DNA of 64,000 bases from Pseudomonas sp. H3(2019) (GCF_007713465.1 NZ_VMSG01000001.1:372001-436000); one strand, 5' to 3'; counted from the first letter of the stretch, positions 41,673-52,402 are shown. Numbers and translations are program-made. The notes: generated by a model from the sequence alone, not told the origin.

Positions 41673-42728
41673 ATGAGCGCCAGCACCACTGCAAACCTGC
41701 GTCATGACTGGTCTTTGGCCGAAGTCAAAGCACTCTTCGTTCAGCCATTCAACGATCTGTTGTTCCAGGCGCAGACGGTGCACCGCGCGCACTTCGACGC
41801 CAATCGCGTCCAGGTGTCGACCCTGCTGTCGATCAAAACCGGCGCTTGCCCGGAAGATTGCAAATATTGTCCGCAGTCCGGTCACTACAACACCGGTCTG
41901 GAAAAAGAAAAGCTGATGGAAGTGCAGAAGGTCCTCGAAGAGGCAGCTCGCGCCAAGGCCATCGGTTCGACCCGTTTCTGCATGGGCGCCGCCTGGAAGC
42001 ATCCTTCTGCCAAAGACATGCCGTATGTGCTGGAAATGGTCAAAGGCGTGAAGGCCATGGGCCTGGAAACCTGCATGACCCTCGGCCGTCTCGATCAGGA
42101 CCAGACCGTAGCCCTGGCCGAAGCCGGCCTCGATTACTACAACCACAACCTTGATACCTCGCCGGAGTTCTACGGTAGCATCATCACCACCCGCACCTAC
42201 AGCGAGCGCCTGCAAACCCTGGCGTATGTTCGTGATTCGGGGATGAAGATCTGCTCGGGCGGTATTCTCGGCATGGGCGAGTCCCTTGACGACCGCGCCA
42301 ACCTGCTGATCCAGCTGGCCAACCTGCCGGAGCATCCGGAGTCGGTGCCGATCAACATGTTGGTGAAAGTCGCCGGTACGCCGCTGGAAAATGCCGATGA
42401 CGTCGACCCATTCGACTTCATCCGCATGCTCGCTGTCGCACGTATCCTGATGCCGAAATCCCACGTGCGCCTCTCTGCCGGCCGCGAAGCCATGAACGAT
42501 CAGATGCAGGCCCTGGCATTCTTCGCCGGTGCCAACTCGATTTTCTACGGTGACAAACTGCTGACCACCGCCAACCCGCAGGCCGACAAGGACATGCAAC
42601 TGTTCGGGCGTCTGGGGATCCTGCCGGAAGCCCGCGAAGAGCACGCCGACGAAGTGCATCAGGCGGCCATCGAGCAAGCGCTGGTCGAGCAGAAAAGCAG
42701 CGAGCAGTTCTACAACGCCGCTGTTTGA
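41673..42728 (+). CDS. bioB: Biotin synthase BioB
   Basis: 351 residues, radical SAM enzyme that inserts sulfur into dethiobiotin. The iron-sulfur cluster motif is CPEDCKYC in [16 protein letters not shown], and the second cluster ligands and [12 protein letters not shown] are also visible. AAGGAAACGCCC precedes the ATG at 41673. It is the first gene of bioB-F-H-C-D, and a family C repeat separates it from bioF. Confidence 0.97.
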   Translation: MSASTTANLRHDWSLAEVKALFVQPFNDLLFQAQTVHRAHFDANRVQVSTLLSIKTGACPEDCKYCPQSGHYNTGLEKEKLMEVQKVLEEAARAKAIGSTRFCMGAAWKHPSAKDMPYVLEMVKGVKAMGLETCMTLGRLDQDQTVALAEAGLDYYNHNLDTSPEFYGSIITTRTYSERLQTLAYVRDSGMKICSGGILGMGESLDDRANLLIQLANLPEHPESVPINMLVKVAGTPLENADDVDPFDFIRMLAVARILMPKSHVRLSAGREAMNDQMQALAFFAGANSIFYGDKLLTTANPQADKDMQLFGRLGILPEAREEHADEVHQAAIEQALVEQKSSEQFYNAAV

Positions 42729-42743
42729 TCCGACACATATTGA

Positions 42744-42835
42744 ATGTGGGAGCGAGCTTGCTCGCAATGAGGCCGGGAAATTCAACCTCTACGTTGACTG
42801 TCAGACCGCCATCGCGAGCAAGCTCGCTCCCACAT
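42744..42835. repeat. REP-like inverted repeat, family C, between bioB and bioF
   Basis: Arms ATGTGGGAGCGAGCTTGCTC and the complementary GAGCAAGCTCGCTCCCACAT enclose about 42 nt. It is inside the bio operon and could affect the balance of bioB and bioF messages. Confidence 0.85.
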
Positions 42836-42881
42836 AAATTGTGCCCACCTTGAGTTTGTGAGTTGACCCCGCGAGGCCTGC

Positions 42882-44060
42882 ATGTCTTTCGATCTCGCCG
42901 CACGTCTCGCTGCCCGTCGTGCCGAAAACCTCTATCGCCAGCGTCCCTTGCTGGAGACCCCGCAAGGTCCGCAAGTGGTGGTCGACGGCCAGCCATTGCT
43001 GGCGTTCTGTAATAACGACTACCTGGGCCTGGCCAGTCATCCCCAAGTGATCGAAGCCTTGCGTGCCGGTGCCGCCCGCTGGGGTGTCGGTGGCGGTGCT
43101 TCGCACCTGGTGATCGGCCATAGCAGTCCGCATCACGCGCTCGAAGAAGCCTTGGCCGATCTGACGGGGCGCCCGCGCGCGTTGCTGTTTACCACCGGTT
43201 ATATGGCTAACCTGGGCGCGGTCACCGCGTTGGTCGGGCAGGGCGACACGGTGCTCGAAGACCGGCTCAATCATGCATCGCTACTGGATGCCGGGCTGTT
43301 GTCGGGCGCACGTTTCAATCGCTATTTGCACAACGACGCGGTCAGCCTCGCCAAACGTCTGGAGAAGGCTACCGGCAATACGCTGGTGGTGACCGACGGG
43401 GTGTTCAGCATGGACGGTGACATTGCCGACCTGCCGGCGCTGGCTCGCGAGGCCAAGGCCAAAGGCGCATGGCTGATGGTCGATGATGCCCACGGCTTTG
43501 GTCCCTTGGGCGCCAATGGCGGCGGGATCGTCGAACACTTCGGTTTGAGTCTGGAGGATGTGCCGGTATTGGTCGGCACCCTGGGTAAAGCGTTCGGCAC
43601 CGCGGGCGCGTTTGTCGCGGGCAGCGATGACCTGATCGAAAGCCTGATCCAATTCGCCCGACCGTATATTTACACCACCAGTCAGCCACCGGCCCTGGCG
43701 TGCGCGACCCTGAAAAGTCTTGAGTTGCTGCGCAGCGAACATTGGCGACGCGAGCACTTGAACGTGCTGATCCGCCAATTCCGAAAGGGCGCCGAGCAGA
43801 TGGGGCTGGAGTTGATGGACAGTGCTACGCCGATCCAGCCGATCATGATCGGCGATGCCGGACGCGCAGTGCTTTTTTCGCAGATGCTGCGTCAGCGCGG
43901 GCTGATGGTGACCGCGATCCGCCCACCCACCGTGCCGGCCGGCAGTGCTCGTTTGCGCGTGACCCTGACAGCGGCGCACAGCGAAGCGCAGGTGCAGCTA
44001 TTGTTAGAAGGTCTGGCCGATTGTCTTCAGCAACTGGGAGCGGAGCCGAACCATGCGTGA
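42882..44060 (+). CDS. bioF: 8-amino-7-oxononanoate synthase BioF
   Basis: 392 residues, PLP-dependent alpha-oxoamine synthase. It joins pimeloyl-ACP or -CoA with alanine. Signatures are [35 protein letters not shown] and the PLP lysine in [22 protein letters not shown] precedes the ATG. bioH overlaps its end by 8 bp. Confidence 0.96.
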   Translation: MSFDLAARLAARRAENLYRQRPLLETPQGPQVVVDGQPLLAFCNNDYLGLASHPQVIEALRAGAARWGVGGGASHLVIGHSSPHHALEEALADLTGRPRALLFTTGYMANLGAVTALVGQGDTVLEDRLNHASLLDAGLLSGARFNRYLHNDAVSLAKRLEKATGNTLVVTDGVFSMDGDIADLPALAREAKAKGAWLMVDDAHGFGPLGANGGGIVEHFGLSLEDVPVLVGTLGKAFGTAGAFVAGSDDLIESLIQFARPYIYTTSQPPALACATLKSLELLRSEHWRREHLNVLIRQFRKGAEQMGLELMDSATPIQPIMIGDAGRAVLFSQMLRQRGLMVTAIRPPTVPAGSARLRVTLTAAHSEAQVQLLLEGLADCLQQLGAEPNHA

Positions 44061-44784
44061 TCGTCTGATTCTGTTGCCCGGTTGGGGACTTGGCATTTCG
44101 CCGCTGGAGCCTTTGGCAGCGGCCTTGCAGGGATTGGACGAACACCTGCACGTCGAGATCGAACCGCTGCCGGAACTGGAGTCGAGCGACCTCGAAGAAT
44201 GGCTAGACGAACTGGATTCGACCTTGCCGAAAGATGCCTGGCTCGGTGGCTGGTCGCTCGGCGGGATGCTCGCCTCAGAGCTGGCGGCTCGACGTGGCGA
44301 GCGTTGCTGCGGATTGCTGACGCTGGCGAGTAACCCTTCGTTTGTGGCGCATGCCGAATGGTCGAGCGCCATGTCGGGTGAGACCTTCGATGCGTTTCTG
44401 GCTGGGTGCAATGCGGACCCGCGCATGACTCTCAAGCGCTTCAGCCTGCTCTGCGCCCAAGGTGCCGAAGACCCGCGCGGGTTGTCGCGGCTGTTGCTGG
44501 CGGGTGCGCCGAATACCCCGCAGGCGCAGTTGATGAGCGGGTTGGAAGTACTCGCACAACTGGACAGCCGGCAAGCTTTGCAGGCCTTTCGAGGTCCGCA
44601 GTTGCACCTGTTCGCCGGGCTTGACGGGTTGGTTCCGGCCGAAGCCGCCAGTGAGCTTCTGGCGTTACTCCCCGATATCGAAATTGGTCTGATTGAACAG
44701 GCCAGTCACGCGTTTCTTCTGGAGGACCCCCACGGTGTGGCGGGGGCCATCCAGGCCTTTTTGCATGAGTCCGGTGATGACTGA
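44053..44784 (+). CDS. bioH: Pimeloyl-ACP methyl ester esterase BioH
   Basis: 243 residues, alpha/beta hydrolase. The oxyanion-region start is [10 protein letters not shown], the nucleophile serine is in GGWSLGGML, an aspartate is in AGLDGLVP and the histidine is in QASHAFLLE. It removes the methyl group that BioC adds, releasing pimeloyl-ACP for BioF. It overlaps bioF by 8 bp and bioC by 8 bp, so translation is coupled. Confidence 0.93.
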   Translation: MRDRLILLPGWGLGISPLEPLAAALQGLDEHLHVEIEPLPELESSDLEEWLDELDSTLPKDAWLGGWSLGGMLASELAARRGERCCGLLTLASNPSFVAHAEWSSAMSGETFDAFLAGCNADPRMTLKRFSLLCAQGAEDPRGLSRLLLAGAPNTPQAQLMSGLEVLAQLDSRQALQAFRGPQLHLFAGLDGLVPAEAASELLALLPDIEIGLIEQASHAFLLEDPHGVAGAIQAFLHESGDD

Positions 44785-45589
44785 TTTAGCCCTTCCCAAC
44801 CTGCCCGGAGGCTTGCCCGACAAGCGTCAGGTCGCGGCATCCTTTTCCCGTGCAGCGGCCAGCTATGACAGCGTTGCCGAATTGCAGCGGGCTGTCGGCA
44901 GTGAATTACTGGGGCGTTTGCCGGCTGATCGATCGCCCGCTCGCTGGCTGGATCTGGGTTGTGGCACAGGGTATTTCAGTCGTGTGCTGGGTGAGCGGTT
45001 CAACGCCAGCGAAGGGCTCGCGCTGGATATCGCGCAAGGCATGCTCAAGCACGCACGGCCCTTGGGCGGCGCGACACATTTCATAGCCGGCGATGCCGAG
45101 CGCTTGCCGTTGCAGGACGCAAGCTGCGACCTGGTGTTTTCCAGCCTGGCGGTGCAGTGGTGCGCCGATTTCAGGGCGGTGCTGAGCGAGGCCAATCGGG
45201 TTCTGAAACCTGGCGGTGTGTTGGCGTTTGCCAGTCTCTGCGTGGGTACGCTGTATGAATTGCGCGACAGTTGGCGCCAGGTCGATGGCCTGGTACACGT
45301 CAACCGTTTCCGCGAGTTCAGCACCTATCAACAGCGGTGTGCGGCCAGCGGCATGAACGTGATCAGTCTGCAAAGTTGCCCGCACGTGCTGCATTATCCG
45401 GATGTGCGTAGCCTGACTCACGAACTCAAGGCCTTGGGTGCGCATAATCTCAATCCTGGTCGGCCGGGCGGGCTGACAGGGCGGGCGCGGATCATGGGGT
45501 TGATCGACGCCTATGAGCAGTTTCGTCAGGCGCAAGGGCTGCCCGCGACTTATCAGGTGGTTTACGCCGTGTTGGAGAAGCCACTATGA
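44777..45589 (+). CDS. bioC: Malonyl-ACP O-methyltransferase BioC
   Basis: 270 residues, class I SAM methyltransferase. Motif I is [13 protein letters not shown], preceded by the BioC-type [24 protein letters not shown] (motif IV region) and [12 protein letters not shown] follow. It methylates malonyl-ACP to start pimelate synthesis. Two in-frame ATGs (44765, 44777) exist; the second gives the usual N-terminus. It overlaps bioD by 4 bp (ATGA). Confidence 0.93.
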   Translation: MTDLALPNLPGGLPDKRQVAASFSRAAASYDSVAELQRAVGSELLGRLPADRSPARWLDLGCGTGYFSRVLGERFNASEGLALDIAQGMLKHARPLGGATHFIAGDAERLPLQDASCDLVFSSLAVQWCADFRAVLSEANRVLKPGGVLAFASLCVGTLYELRDSWRQVDGLVHVNRFREFSTYQQRCAASGMNVISLQSCPHVLHYPDVRSLTHELKALGAHNLNPGRPGGLTGRARIMGLIDAYEQFRQAQGLPATYQVVYAVLEKPL

Positions 45590-46266
45590 GCGCAGCCTAT
45601 TTCATCACTGGTACCGATACCGACGTCGGCAAGACCACCATCGCCGCCGGCCTGCTGCACGCCGCGCGGCTGGCGGGATTGAGCACGGCGGCCGGGAAAC
45701 CCGTGGCCTCTGGCTGCGAGGTGACACCCAAAGGATTGCGCAATGCCGACGCGTTGGCGCTGTTGGCGCAATGTTCGTTGCCGTTGACCTATGCCGAGGT
45801 CAATCCGGTGGCCTTCGAACCGGCCATCGCACCGCATCTGGCTGCACGTGAGGCGGGTTTCGCGCTGACGGTCCAGTCGTTGCTGGCGCCAATGCGGCAC
45901 ATCGTGGACAAGCAGGCCGATTTCACGCTGATCGAAGGTGCGGGTGGTTGGCGGGTGCCACTGGCTGACCAGGACAATCTTTCGGATCTGGCGATGGCGC
46001 TGGATCTGCCGGTGATTCTGGTGGTTGGCGTACGCCTGGGTTGCATCAATCACGCGTTGCTGACGGCCGAGGCGATTGCCCGGGATGGTTTGCAACTGGC
46101 GGGTTGGGTGGCCAACATCATTGACCCTAAGACTTCGCGGCTGGAAGAGAACCTCGCCACGTTGGCAGAACGGCTGCCGGCACCGTGTCTGGGGCGGGTG
46201 CCGAAACTCAAACTGGTCACGGCAGAAGCGGTGGCGGAGCATCTTCAGCTGGATTTGCTCGACTAG
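45586..46266 (+). CDS. bioD: Dethiobiotin synthetase BioD
   Basis: 226 residues. The P-loop is [10 protein letters not shown] at the start, KPVASGC follows, and [10 protein letters not shown] is the second signature. It carboxylates diaminopelargonate with CO2 and ATP to dethiobiotin. It is the last gene of the bio cluster, overlapping bioC by an ATGA. Confidence 0.96.
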   Translation: MSAAYFITGTDTDVGKTTIAAGLLHAARLAGLSTAAGKPVASGCEVTPKGLRNADALALLAQCSLPLTYAEVNPVAFEPAIAPHLAAREAGFALTVQSLLAPMRHIVDKQADFTLIEGAGGWRVPLADQDNLSDLAMALDLPVILVVGVRLGCINHALLTAEAIARDGLQLAGWVANIIDPKTSRLEENLATLAERLPAPCLGRVPKLKLVTAEAVAEHLQLDLLD

Positions 46267-46373
46267 GTTTTGCCTATGACAAGGCACTGTGCCATTAGTG
46301 TTTTTGTCGGGCCTTTTGTCGGTGTCTCTGGTTCAATGGGCGCTGTTTATCCTTTGCAGGATGGAGTTGCTCC

Positions 46374-46670
46374 ATGGACATTTCGGGAAGCACCGCGTTT
46401 TATGCAGGTCTGAGTTCGATTCAGGCTGGGCAGAACCGTGTTGATCAGGCCGCCAGCCAGATCGCCGGCACCACAGTTGATCGTTCGGCCTCCAGCCAGT
46501 CCTCCGACGCTCAGATCGACCGATTGCGTTCGGTCGATCGCAGCCAGCAATCGAATCTGGCCAGTAATATGGTCGATATGTCCCAAGGCAAAATCCAGGC
46601 AGAGCTGGGCGTCAAAGTCGCCAAGGCTTCTGACGAAATGCTCGGTACGTTGATCGATACTTTCGCTTGA
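46374..46670 (+). CDS. Small flagellar rod/hook-like orphan protein
   Basis: 98 residues. The first 30 (STAFYAGLSSIQAGQNRVDQ and following QIAG) resemble the N-terminal helix of FlgB/FlgC/FlgE-type axial proteins. The last 40 (NMVDMSQGKIQAELGVKVAK, then ASDEMLGTLIDTF) resemble their C-terminal helix. A polar Ser/Gln linker joins them, with no globular middle. No flagellar gene is nearby. The gene sits between bioD and an acyl-CoA dehydrogenase, where a small conserved protein also occurs in other pseudomonads as far as I recall. Function unknown. Confidence 0.75.
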   Translation: MDISGSTAFYAGLSSIQAGQNRVDQAASQIAGTTVDRSASSQSSDAQIDRLRSVDRSQQSNLASNMVDMSQGKIQAELGVKVAKASDEMLGTLIDTFA

Positions 46671-46841
46671 TTCCTCGCTGAACCTTTTGCCTGAACACCG
46701 CCCTTGGCGCGGTGTTCTGTCGGGCATGTCCTTCTCGCTCAACTAATCTTTCCTACACGGTTTGTTTCCTTGCGCACCGGCTGGGGGCCTTTGCGTGTGC
46801 GCGTTTTATGTGGGGTATGACGAACGGCAAAAGATCGACGC

Positions 46842-46886
46842 TTGACAAGATTTCGGCGTAAACGTATGTTTCAAACAACTGTTTGA
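46842..46886 (+). promoter_or_regulatory. Sigma-70 promoter with PsrA-like operator
   Basis: A perfect TTGACA (46842-46847), a 17-bp spacer and TATGTT (46865-46870) are followed at once by the palindrome TCAAACA-AC-TGTTTGA (46871-46886). The palindrome would span the start site. It fits the PsrA motif (C/GAAAC-N2-4-GTTTG/C) of fatty-acid degradation genes as I remember it. Confidence 0.7.
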
Positions 46887-46946
46887 CCGTCACAACAATT
46901 CATTGCGGTCGTTCATTCCCGGTTACATCAGCAGAGGTTTATCGCT

Positions 46947-48752
46947 ATGCCTGACTACAAGGCCCCCTTGCGTGATATTCGCTTCGTTCGTGACGAATTG
47001 CTCGGCTACGAAGCGCACTATCAGAGCCTTCCGGCTTGCCAGGACGCTACCCCGGACATGGTTGACGCCATTCTCGAGGAAGGCGCCAAGTTTTGTGAGC
47101 AGGTGCTGGCTCCGCTGAACCGCGTGGGTGACACCGAAGGCTGCACCTGGAGCGAGTCCGGCGTTAAGACCCCGACTGGCTTCAAAGAAGCCTACAAACA
47201 ATTCGTCGAAGGTGGCTGGCCAAGCCTGGCTCACGACGTAGAGCACGGTGGCCAAGGCCTGCCGGAGTCTCTGGGTCTGGCTGTGAGCGAAATGGTCGGC
47301 GAAGCCAACTGGTCGTGGGGCATGTACCCAGGCCTGTCTCATGGCGCGATGAACACCATCTCCGAGCACGGTACGCCTGAGCAGCAAGAGGCTTACCTGA
47401 CCAAACTGGTGTCCGGCGAATGGACTGGCACCATGTGCCTGACCGAACCGCACTGCGGCACCGACCTTGGCATGCTGCGCACCAAGGCCGAGCCTCAGGC
47501 TGATGGTTCCTACAAAGTTTCCGGCACCAAGATCTTCATCTCGGCCGGTGAACACGACATGGCCGACAACATCGTCCACATCGTTCTGGCTCGCCTGCCG
47601 GATGCGCCTGCTGGCACCAAAGGCATTTCGCTGTTCATCGTTCCAAAGTTCCTGCCGAACGCAGACGGCAGCATCGGTGCACGCAACGCTGTGACCTGTG
47701 GTTCCCTGGAACACAAAATGGGCATCCACGGTAACGCCACCTGCGTGATGAACTTCGACGCGGCCACCGGTTTCCTGATCGGCCCGGCGAACAAAGGCCT
47801 GAACTGCATGTTCACCTTTATGAACACCGCGCGTCTGGGGACGGCCTTGCAAGGTCTGGCTCACGCTGAGATCGGCTTCCAGGGCGGTCTGAAATACGCT
47901 CGCGATCGTCTGCAAATGCGTTCCCTGACTGGCCCGAAAGCGCCAGACAAAGCCGCTGACCCGATCATCGTGCACCCTGACGTACGTCGTATGCTGTTGA
48001 CCATGAAGGCATTCGCCGAAGGCAACCGTGCGATGGTTTACTTCACGGCCAAGCAGGTCGACATCGTCAAGTACGGTGTGGATGAAGAAGAGAAGAAGAA
48101 AGCCGATGCACTGCTGGCTTTCATGACGCCGATCGCCAAAGCCTTCATGACTGAAGTCGGCTTTGAATCCGCGAACCACGGTGTACAGATCTACGGCGGC
48201 CACGGCTTTATCGCCGAATGGGGCATGGAGCAGAACGTTCGCGACAGCCGCATTTCGATGCTGTACGAAGGCACCACCGGTATCCAGGCGCTCGACTTGC
48301 TGGGCCGTAAAGTACTGATGACTCAAGGCGAGGCTCTGAAAGGCTTCACCAAGATCGTCCACAAGTTCTGCCAGACCAACGAAGGCAACGAAGCGGTCAA
48401 AGAGTTCGTCGAGCCGTTGGCTGCACTGAACAAGGAATGGGGCGAGCTGACCATGAAGGTCGGTATGGCCGCGATGAAAGATCGCGAGGAAGTCGGTGCT
48501 GCGTCGGTGGACTACCTGATGTACTCCGGTTACGCCTGCCTGGCCTACTTCTGGGCTGACATGGCGCGCCTGGCTGCCGAGAAACTGGCTGCCGGCACCA
48601 CCGAAGAGGCGTTCTACACCGCCAAGCTGCAGACCGCGCGCTTCTACTTCCAGCGCATCCTGCCGCGTACCCGTACTCACGTTGCAACCATGTTGTCGGG
48701 TGCTAACAACCTGATGGACATGAAAGAAGAAGACTTCTCACTGGGCTACTAA
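46947..48752 (+). CDS. Acyl-CoA dehydrogenase, long form (FadE-like)
   Basis: 601 residues of the long acyl-CoA dehydrogenase type, with an N-terminal extension ([19 protein letters not shown]), the FAD and substrate core ([28 protein letters not shown]) and the catalytic glutamate in [18 protein letters not shown] helical C-terminal region follows. It would carry out the first step of fatty acid beta-oxidation with electrons passed to ETF. AGAGG precedes the ATG. A paralogue lies at 50610. In P. aeruginosa the matching genes also follow the bio cluster. Confidence 0.93.
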   Translation: MPDYKAPLRDIRFVRDELLGYEAHYQSLPACQDATPDMVDAILEEGAKFCEQVLAPLNRVGDTEGCTWSESGVKTPTGFKEAYKQFVEGGWPSLAHDVEHGGQGLPESLGLAVSEMVGEANWSWGMYPGLSHGAMNTISEHGTPEQQEAYLTKLVSGEWTGTMCLTEPHCGTDLGMLRTKAEPQADGSYKVSGTKIFISAGEHDMADNIVHIVLARLPDAPAGTKGISLFIVPKFLPNADGSIGARNAVTCGSLEHKMGIHGNATCVMNFDAATGFLIGPANKGLNCMFTFMNTARLGTALQGLAHAEIGFQGGLKYARDRLQMRSLTGPKAPDKAADPIIVHPDVRRMLLTMKAFAEGNRAMVYFTAKQVDIVKYGVDEEEKKKADALLAFMTPIAKAFMTEVGFESANHGVQIYGGHGFIAEWGMEQNVRDSRISMLYEGTTGIQALDLLGRKVLMTQGEALKGFTKIVHKFCQTNEGNEAVKEFVEPLAALNKEWGELTMKVGMAAMKDREEVGAASVDYLMYSGYACLAYFWADMARLAAEKLAAGTTEEAFYTAKLQTARFYFQRILPRTRTHVATMLSGANNLMDMKEEDFSLGY

Positions 48753-48774
48753 GCCCTGCGGAGCGCTTCAAACA

Positions 48775-48806
48775 GCCGCTGCTTCTTCGGGAGCAGCGGC
48801 TTTTTT
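48775..48806 (+). terminator. Rho-independent terminator after acyl-CoA dehydrogenase
   Basis: Stem GCCGCTGCT/AGCAGCGGC with an 8-nt loop, then six T, 22 bp after the stop. Confidence 0.92.
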
Positions 48807-48973
48807 CTGCCCGCTGTATACGGCTGCAAATATTCCCGACTAAAACGCTAAGTAGAACGCTTTTGCTGCCGTTAAAGAGTGTGCGGCGTGATGTACGTCA
48901 CATTGCATGTGCTTAATTGTCAGGAATGCAGGCACAATGCCATCCATTGATTTGCCGGGCCGGAGCTCTACCC

Positions 48974-50263
48974 TTGCCGCGTTCTTCCGCTGTACGTCTC
49001 AGTCACTTTTTACCCTCATTACTGTTATTGCTTACTGGGCTCGCGGCTGCCTACGTCAAGGATCTCAACGTCTTTTTCACTTCACTGTTCAACGTGCTGC
49101 CAACCTTGGTGCTGTTGCTCGGCGGCTCGTATTGCGCGGTTTACCGACGCCAACGTGAACTGTTTCTGATGGTCACGGTGTACATCGCCTACTTCCTGCT
49201 CGACACCCAAACCGATTACTACCGTGATTACGGCAAGGTGCGTGACGACGCGGCGGTGGTTTTCCATCTCTGCTGTTTACTGCTGCCTTTGTTGTACGGG
49301 CTGTTTGCTGCCTGGCAGGAACGCACCCACCTGTTTCAGGACATGGTTGCGCGCTTCGCCGTACTGCTGGCATTCGGCAGTGTTGCACTGGGGCTTGAGC
49401 AGAGTTACCCGCAAGCGTTGCTGATGTGGCTGTCGGAAATACGCTGGCCGGCATTGCATGGTGCCTGGATGAGTTTGATCCAGTTGTCGTATCCGGTGTT
49501 CTTCGCCTCCTTTGTGTTGTTGGCGTATCAATACTGGCGCAACCCACGGCCGCTGCATGCGGCGCAATTGGTGGGCCTGCTCGGACTGTTCTGGATGTTG
49601 CCCAAGACCTTCATCCTGCCGTTCACCCTGAACATCATGTGCAGCCAGGTGATGTTGATGATTGCCGCGGCGGTCGCTCACGAAGCCTATCAAATGGCTT
49701 TTCGTGATGAGCTGACCGGCCTGCCGGGGCGCCGTGCCTTGAACGAGCGCATGCAGCGTCTGGGCCGCAACTATGTGTTGGCCATGAGCGACGTCGACCA
49801 CTTCAAGAAATTCAACGACACCCACGGGCACGATGTCGGCGACCAGGTGTTGCGGCTGGTGGCCAGCAAGTTGTCGAAGATCGGCGGCGGTGGCCGGGCG
49901 TATCGTTACGGGGGCGAGGAGTTCGCCTTGGTGTTCGCCGCCAAAACTCTCGAAGAGTGCATGCCGCACCTGGAAGTCATCCGTGAGTCGATTGCCACCT
50001 ACAACATTCAGTTGCGTAATCAGGACAGCCGTCCGCAAGACGATCAGCAAGGTCGGCAACGCCGTGTGGGCTCTGGCGCCTCAAGCGTTTCGGTCACGGT
50101 GAGTATCGGCGTCGCCGAGCGACTGGAACAGCGGACCCCGGAAGAAGTCCTGAAATCCGCTGACCAGGCGCTCTACAGCGCCAAGGGCGCGGGGCGAAAC
50201 TGCGTGATGGCATTCGGTCAAAGCCGTCGCGGTGCCGTGCGCATGGAGGGCGCTGCGGGTTGA
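48974..50263 (+). CDS. Membrane-bound GGDEF diguanylate cyclase
   Basis: About 429 residues. Seven or so membrane helices fill the first 230, followed by a GGDEF domain (about 245-415). The active loop is RYGGEEFALVF, a GGEEF variant still compatible with c-di-GMP synthesis. FRDELTGLPGRRALNERM opens the domain. No clear RxxD inhibitory site was checked for. The start is uncertain: TTG 48974 has CGGAG eight bases ahead, while ATG 48926 and TTG 48917 lie upstream in frame. Confidence 0.87.
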   Translation: MPRSSAVRLSHFLPSLLLLLTGLAAAYVKDLNVFFTSLFNVLPTLVLLLGGSYCAVYRRQRELFLMVTVYIAYFLLDTQTDYYRDYGKVRDDAAVVFHLCCLLLPLLYGLFAAWQERTHLFQDMVARFAVLLAFGSVALGLEQSYPQALLMWLSEIRWPALHGAWMSLIQLSYPVFFASFVLLAYQYWRNPRPLHAAQLVGLLGLFWMLPKTFILPFTLNIMCSQVMLMIAAAVAHEAYQMAFRDELTGLPGRRALNERMQRLGRNYVLAMSDVDHFKKFNDTHGHDVGDQVLRLVASKLSKIGGGGRAYRYGGEEFALVFAAKTLEECMPHLEVIRESIATYNIQLRNQDSRPQDDQQGRQRRVGSGASSVSVTVSIGVAERLEQRTPEEVLKSADQALYSAKGAGRNCVMAFGQSRRGAVRMEGAAG

Positions 50264-50380
50264 GTGATGAGCGCGCCCGAAGCGGCCGCCCATCAGGTGG
50301 CGGTGGAAGCGGGCAGTGATTGCCTGATGAAACTGCCGGCGGAGTTGTTTGCGCTCTGACGGCAGGACATTCGACATCGT

Positions 50381-50446
50381 AATCGCGGGCAAGACTTGCT
50401 CCTACAGACTACTTTGACCTGTAGGAACAAGGCTTGCCCGCGATTG
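50381..50446. repeat. REP-like inverted repeat, family C (diverged)
   Basis: AATCGCGGGCAAGACTTGCT and the imperfect complement GGCTTGCCCGCGATT. It is the only notable element in the 346-bp gap between the cyclase and the second acyl-CoA dehydrogenase, apart from GGTCA-N5-TGACC at 50505-50519 near the latter's promoter region. No gene is evident there. Confidence 0.7.
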
Positions 50447-50609
50447 CGTTCTGGCAGGCGTAGAATTTTCCCGATAACTTTTCAGTGACTAAAAATTACA
50501 AACAGGTCACTAGCTGACCCTATGTGTCATAAAAGTTGTTCGGGTACACTCAACACCTTGCTGAAACCCGATCCTACGAATCACTTTTCAAGTTCTCACG
50601 AGGTTTGCC

Positions 50610-52388
50610 ATGGCTGACTACAAAGCGCCCTTGCGCGATATGCGCTTCGTCCTCAATGAAGTTTTCGAGGTTGCCAAACTGTGGGCCGAATTGCCCGCCC
50701 TGGCCGACACCGTCGATGCCGAGACCGTCGAGGCAATCCTTGAGGAAGCCGGCAAAGTCACCAGCAAAAGCATCGCACCGCTGAGCCGCGCTGCCGACGA
50801 AGAAGGCTGCCACTGGAGCGCCGGCGCCGTCACCACACCAGCAGGTTTCCCACAGGCTTATCAGACCTATGCTGAGGGCGGTTGGGTCGGTGTCGGTGGT
50901 GATCCGTCCTACGGTGGCATGGGCATGCCGAAAGCGGTTTCGGCTCAGGTCGAAGAAATGGTCAACTCCGCCAGCCTGTCATTCGGTCTGTACCCGATGC
51001 TGACTGCCGGGGCTTGCCTGTCGATCAACGCTCACGCCAGCGAAGAACTGAAAGCCGCTTACCTGCCAAACATGTACGCCGGTGTCTGGGCAGGCTCCAT
51101 GTGCCTGACCGAGCCGCACGCGGGGACTGACTTGGGGATTATCCGTACCAAGGCCGAACCGCAAGCGGACGGTTCCTACAAGGTCAGCGGCACCAAAATC
51201 TTCATCACCGGCGGTGAACATGACCTGACCGAAAACATCATTCACCTGGTGCTGGCCAAACTGCCAGACGCGCCGGCGGGTCCGAAAGGTATTTCGCTGT
51301 TCCTGGTTCCGAAGTTCATGGTCAACGCCGACGGCCGTCTCGGCGCGCGTAACCCGGCTAACTGCGGTTCGATCGAACACAAAATGGGCATCCAGGCATC
51401 CGCTACCTGCGTGATGAACTTCGACGAAGCCGTGGGTTACCTCGTGGGTGAGCCGAATAAAGGCCTGGCGGCCATGTTCACCATGATGAACTACGAGCGT
51501 CTGGGTGTCGGTATCCAGGGCCTGGCCAGTGGCGAGCGCTCTTACCAGAACGCGGTTGAATACGCTCGTGATCGCCTGCAAAGCCGTTCGCCGACGGGTG
51601 TGCAGAACAAAGACAAGGTCGCCGACCCGATCATCGTTCACCCGGACGTGCGTCGCATGCTGCTGACCATGAAGGCCTCGAACGAAGGCGGCCGGGCATT
51701 CTCGACCTACGTGGCCATGCAACTGGACACCGCCAAGTTCAGCGAAGACGCGACCACCCGCAAACGCGCTGAAGACCTGGTGGCCTTGCTGACGCCGGTC
51801 GCTAAGGCATTCCTCACGGATCTGGGCCTGGAAACCACCGTCCACGGCCAGCAGGTCTTCGGTGGCCACGGCTATATCCGCGAGTGGGGCCAGGAACAAC
51901 TGGTGCGTGACGTGCGGATCACCCAGATCTACGAAGGCACCAACGGCATTCAGGCGCTTGACCTGGTCGGGCGCAAGATCGTCGGCAGCGGCGGGGCGTA
52001 CTACAAGTTGTTTGCTGATGAGATTCGTCATTTCACCGCCATTGCGAGCGCTGATCTGGCCGAGTTCACCCAGCCTTTGAACGATGCGGTCGATACGCTG
52101 GACGAACTGACCGCCTGGCTGTTGGACAGTGTGAAAAACAACCCGAACGAAATCGGCGCGGCCTCAGTCGAGTATCTGCAAGTGTTTGGCTATGTATCCT
52201 ACGCCTACATGTGGGCACTGATGGCCAAGGCGGCTTTCGGTAAAGAGGCGCAGGATGACTTCTACGCCAGCAAACTGGGCACCGCACGCTTCTATTTCGC
52301 TCGCCTGCTGCCACGGATTCATTCGCTGAGCGCTTCGGTCAGGGCCGGTAGTGAGTCGCTATTTCTGTTGGATGCGGCGCAATTCTGA
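50610..52388 (+). CDS. Acyl-CoA dehydrogenase, long form (paralogue)
   Basis: 592 residues, close relative of the protein at 46947. It shares the [17 protein letters not shown] start, [27 protein letters not shown] and the catalytic glutamate in IYEGTNGIQALDLVGRK. It is another FAD-dependent first-step enzyme of beta-oxidation, perhaps with a different chain-length range. CGAGG precedes the ATG. The rsmY small RNA gene begins just downstream. Confidence 0.93.
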   Translation: MADYKAPLRDMRFVLNEVFEVAKLWAELPALADTVDAETVEAILEEAGKVTSKSIAPLSRAADEEGCHWSAGAVTTPAGFPQAYQTYAEGGWVGVGGDPSYGGMGMPKAVSAQVEEMVNSASLSFGLYPMLTAGACLSINAHASEELKAAYLPNMYAGVWAGSMCLTEPHAGTDLGIIRTKAEPQADGSYKVSGTKIFITGGEHDLTENIIHLVLAKLPDAPAGPKGISLFLVPKFMVNADGRLGARNPANCGSIEHKMGIQASATCVMNFDEAVGYLVGEPNKGLAAMFTMMNYERLGVGIQGLASGERSYQNAVEYARDRLQSRSPTGVQNKDKVADPIIVHPDVRRMLLTMKASNEGGRAFSTYVAMQLDTAKFSEDATTRKRAEDLVALLTPVAKAFLTDLGLETTVHGQQVFGGHGYIREWGQEQLVRDVRITQIYEGTNGIQALDLVGRKIVGSGGAYYKLFADEIRHFTAIASADLAEFTQPLNDAVDTLDELTAWLLDSVKNNPNEIGAASVEYLQVFGYVSYAYMWALMAKAAFGKEAQDDFYASKLGTARFYFARLLPRIHSLSASVRAGSESLFLLDAAQF

Positions 52389-52402
52389 GAAGTGTAACGT
52401 CA

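Noticed and set aside
46923..48680. 585-codon frame antisense to the acyl-CoA dehydrogenase
   Set aside because: Mirror of a well-supported gene; a similar mirror exists under the paralogue, as expected from codon bias.
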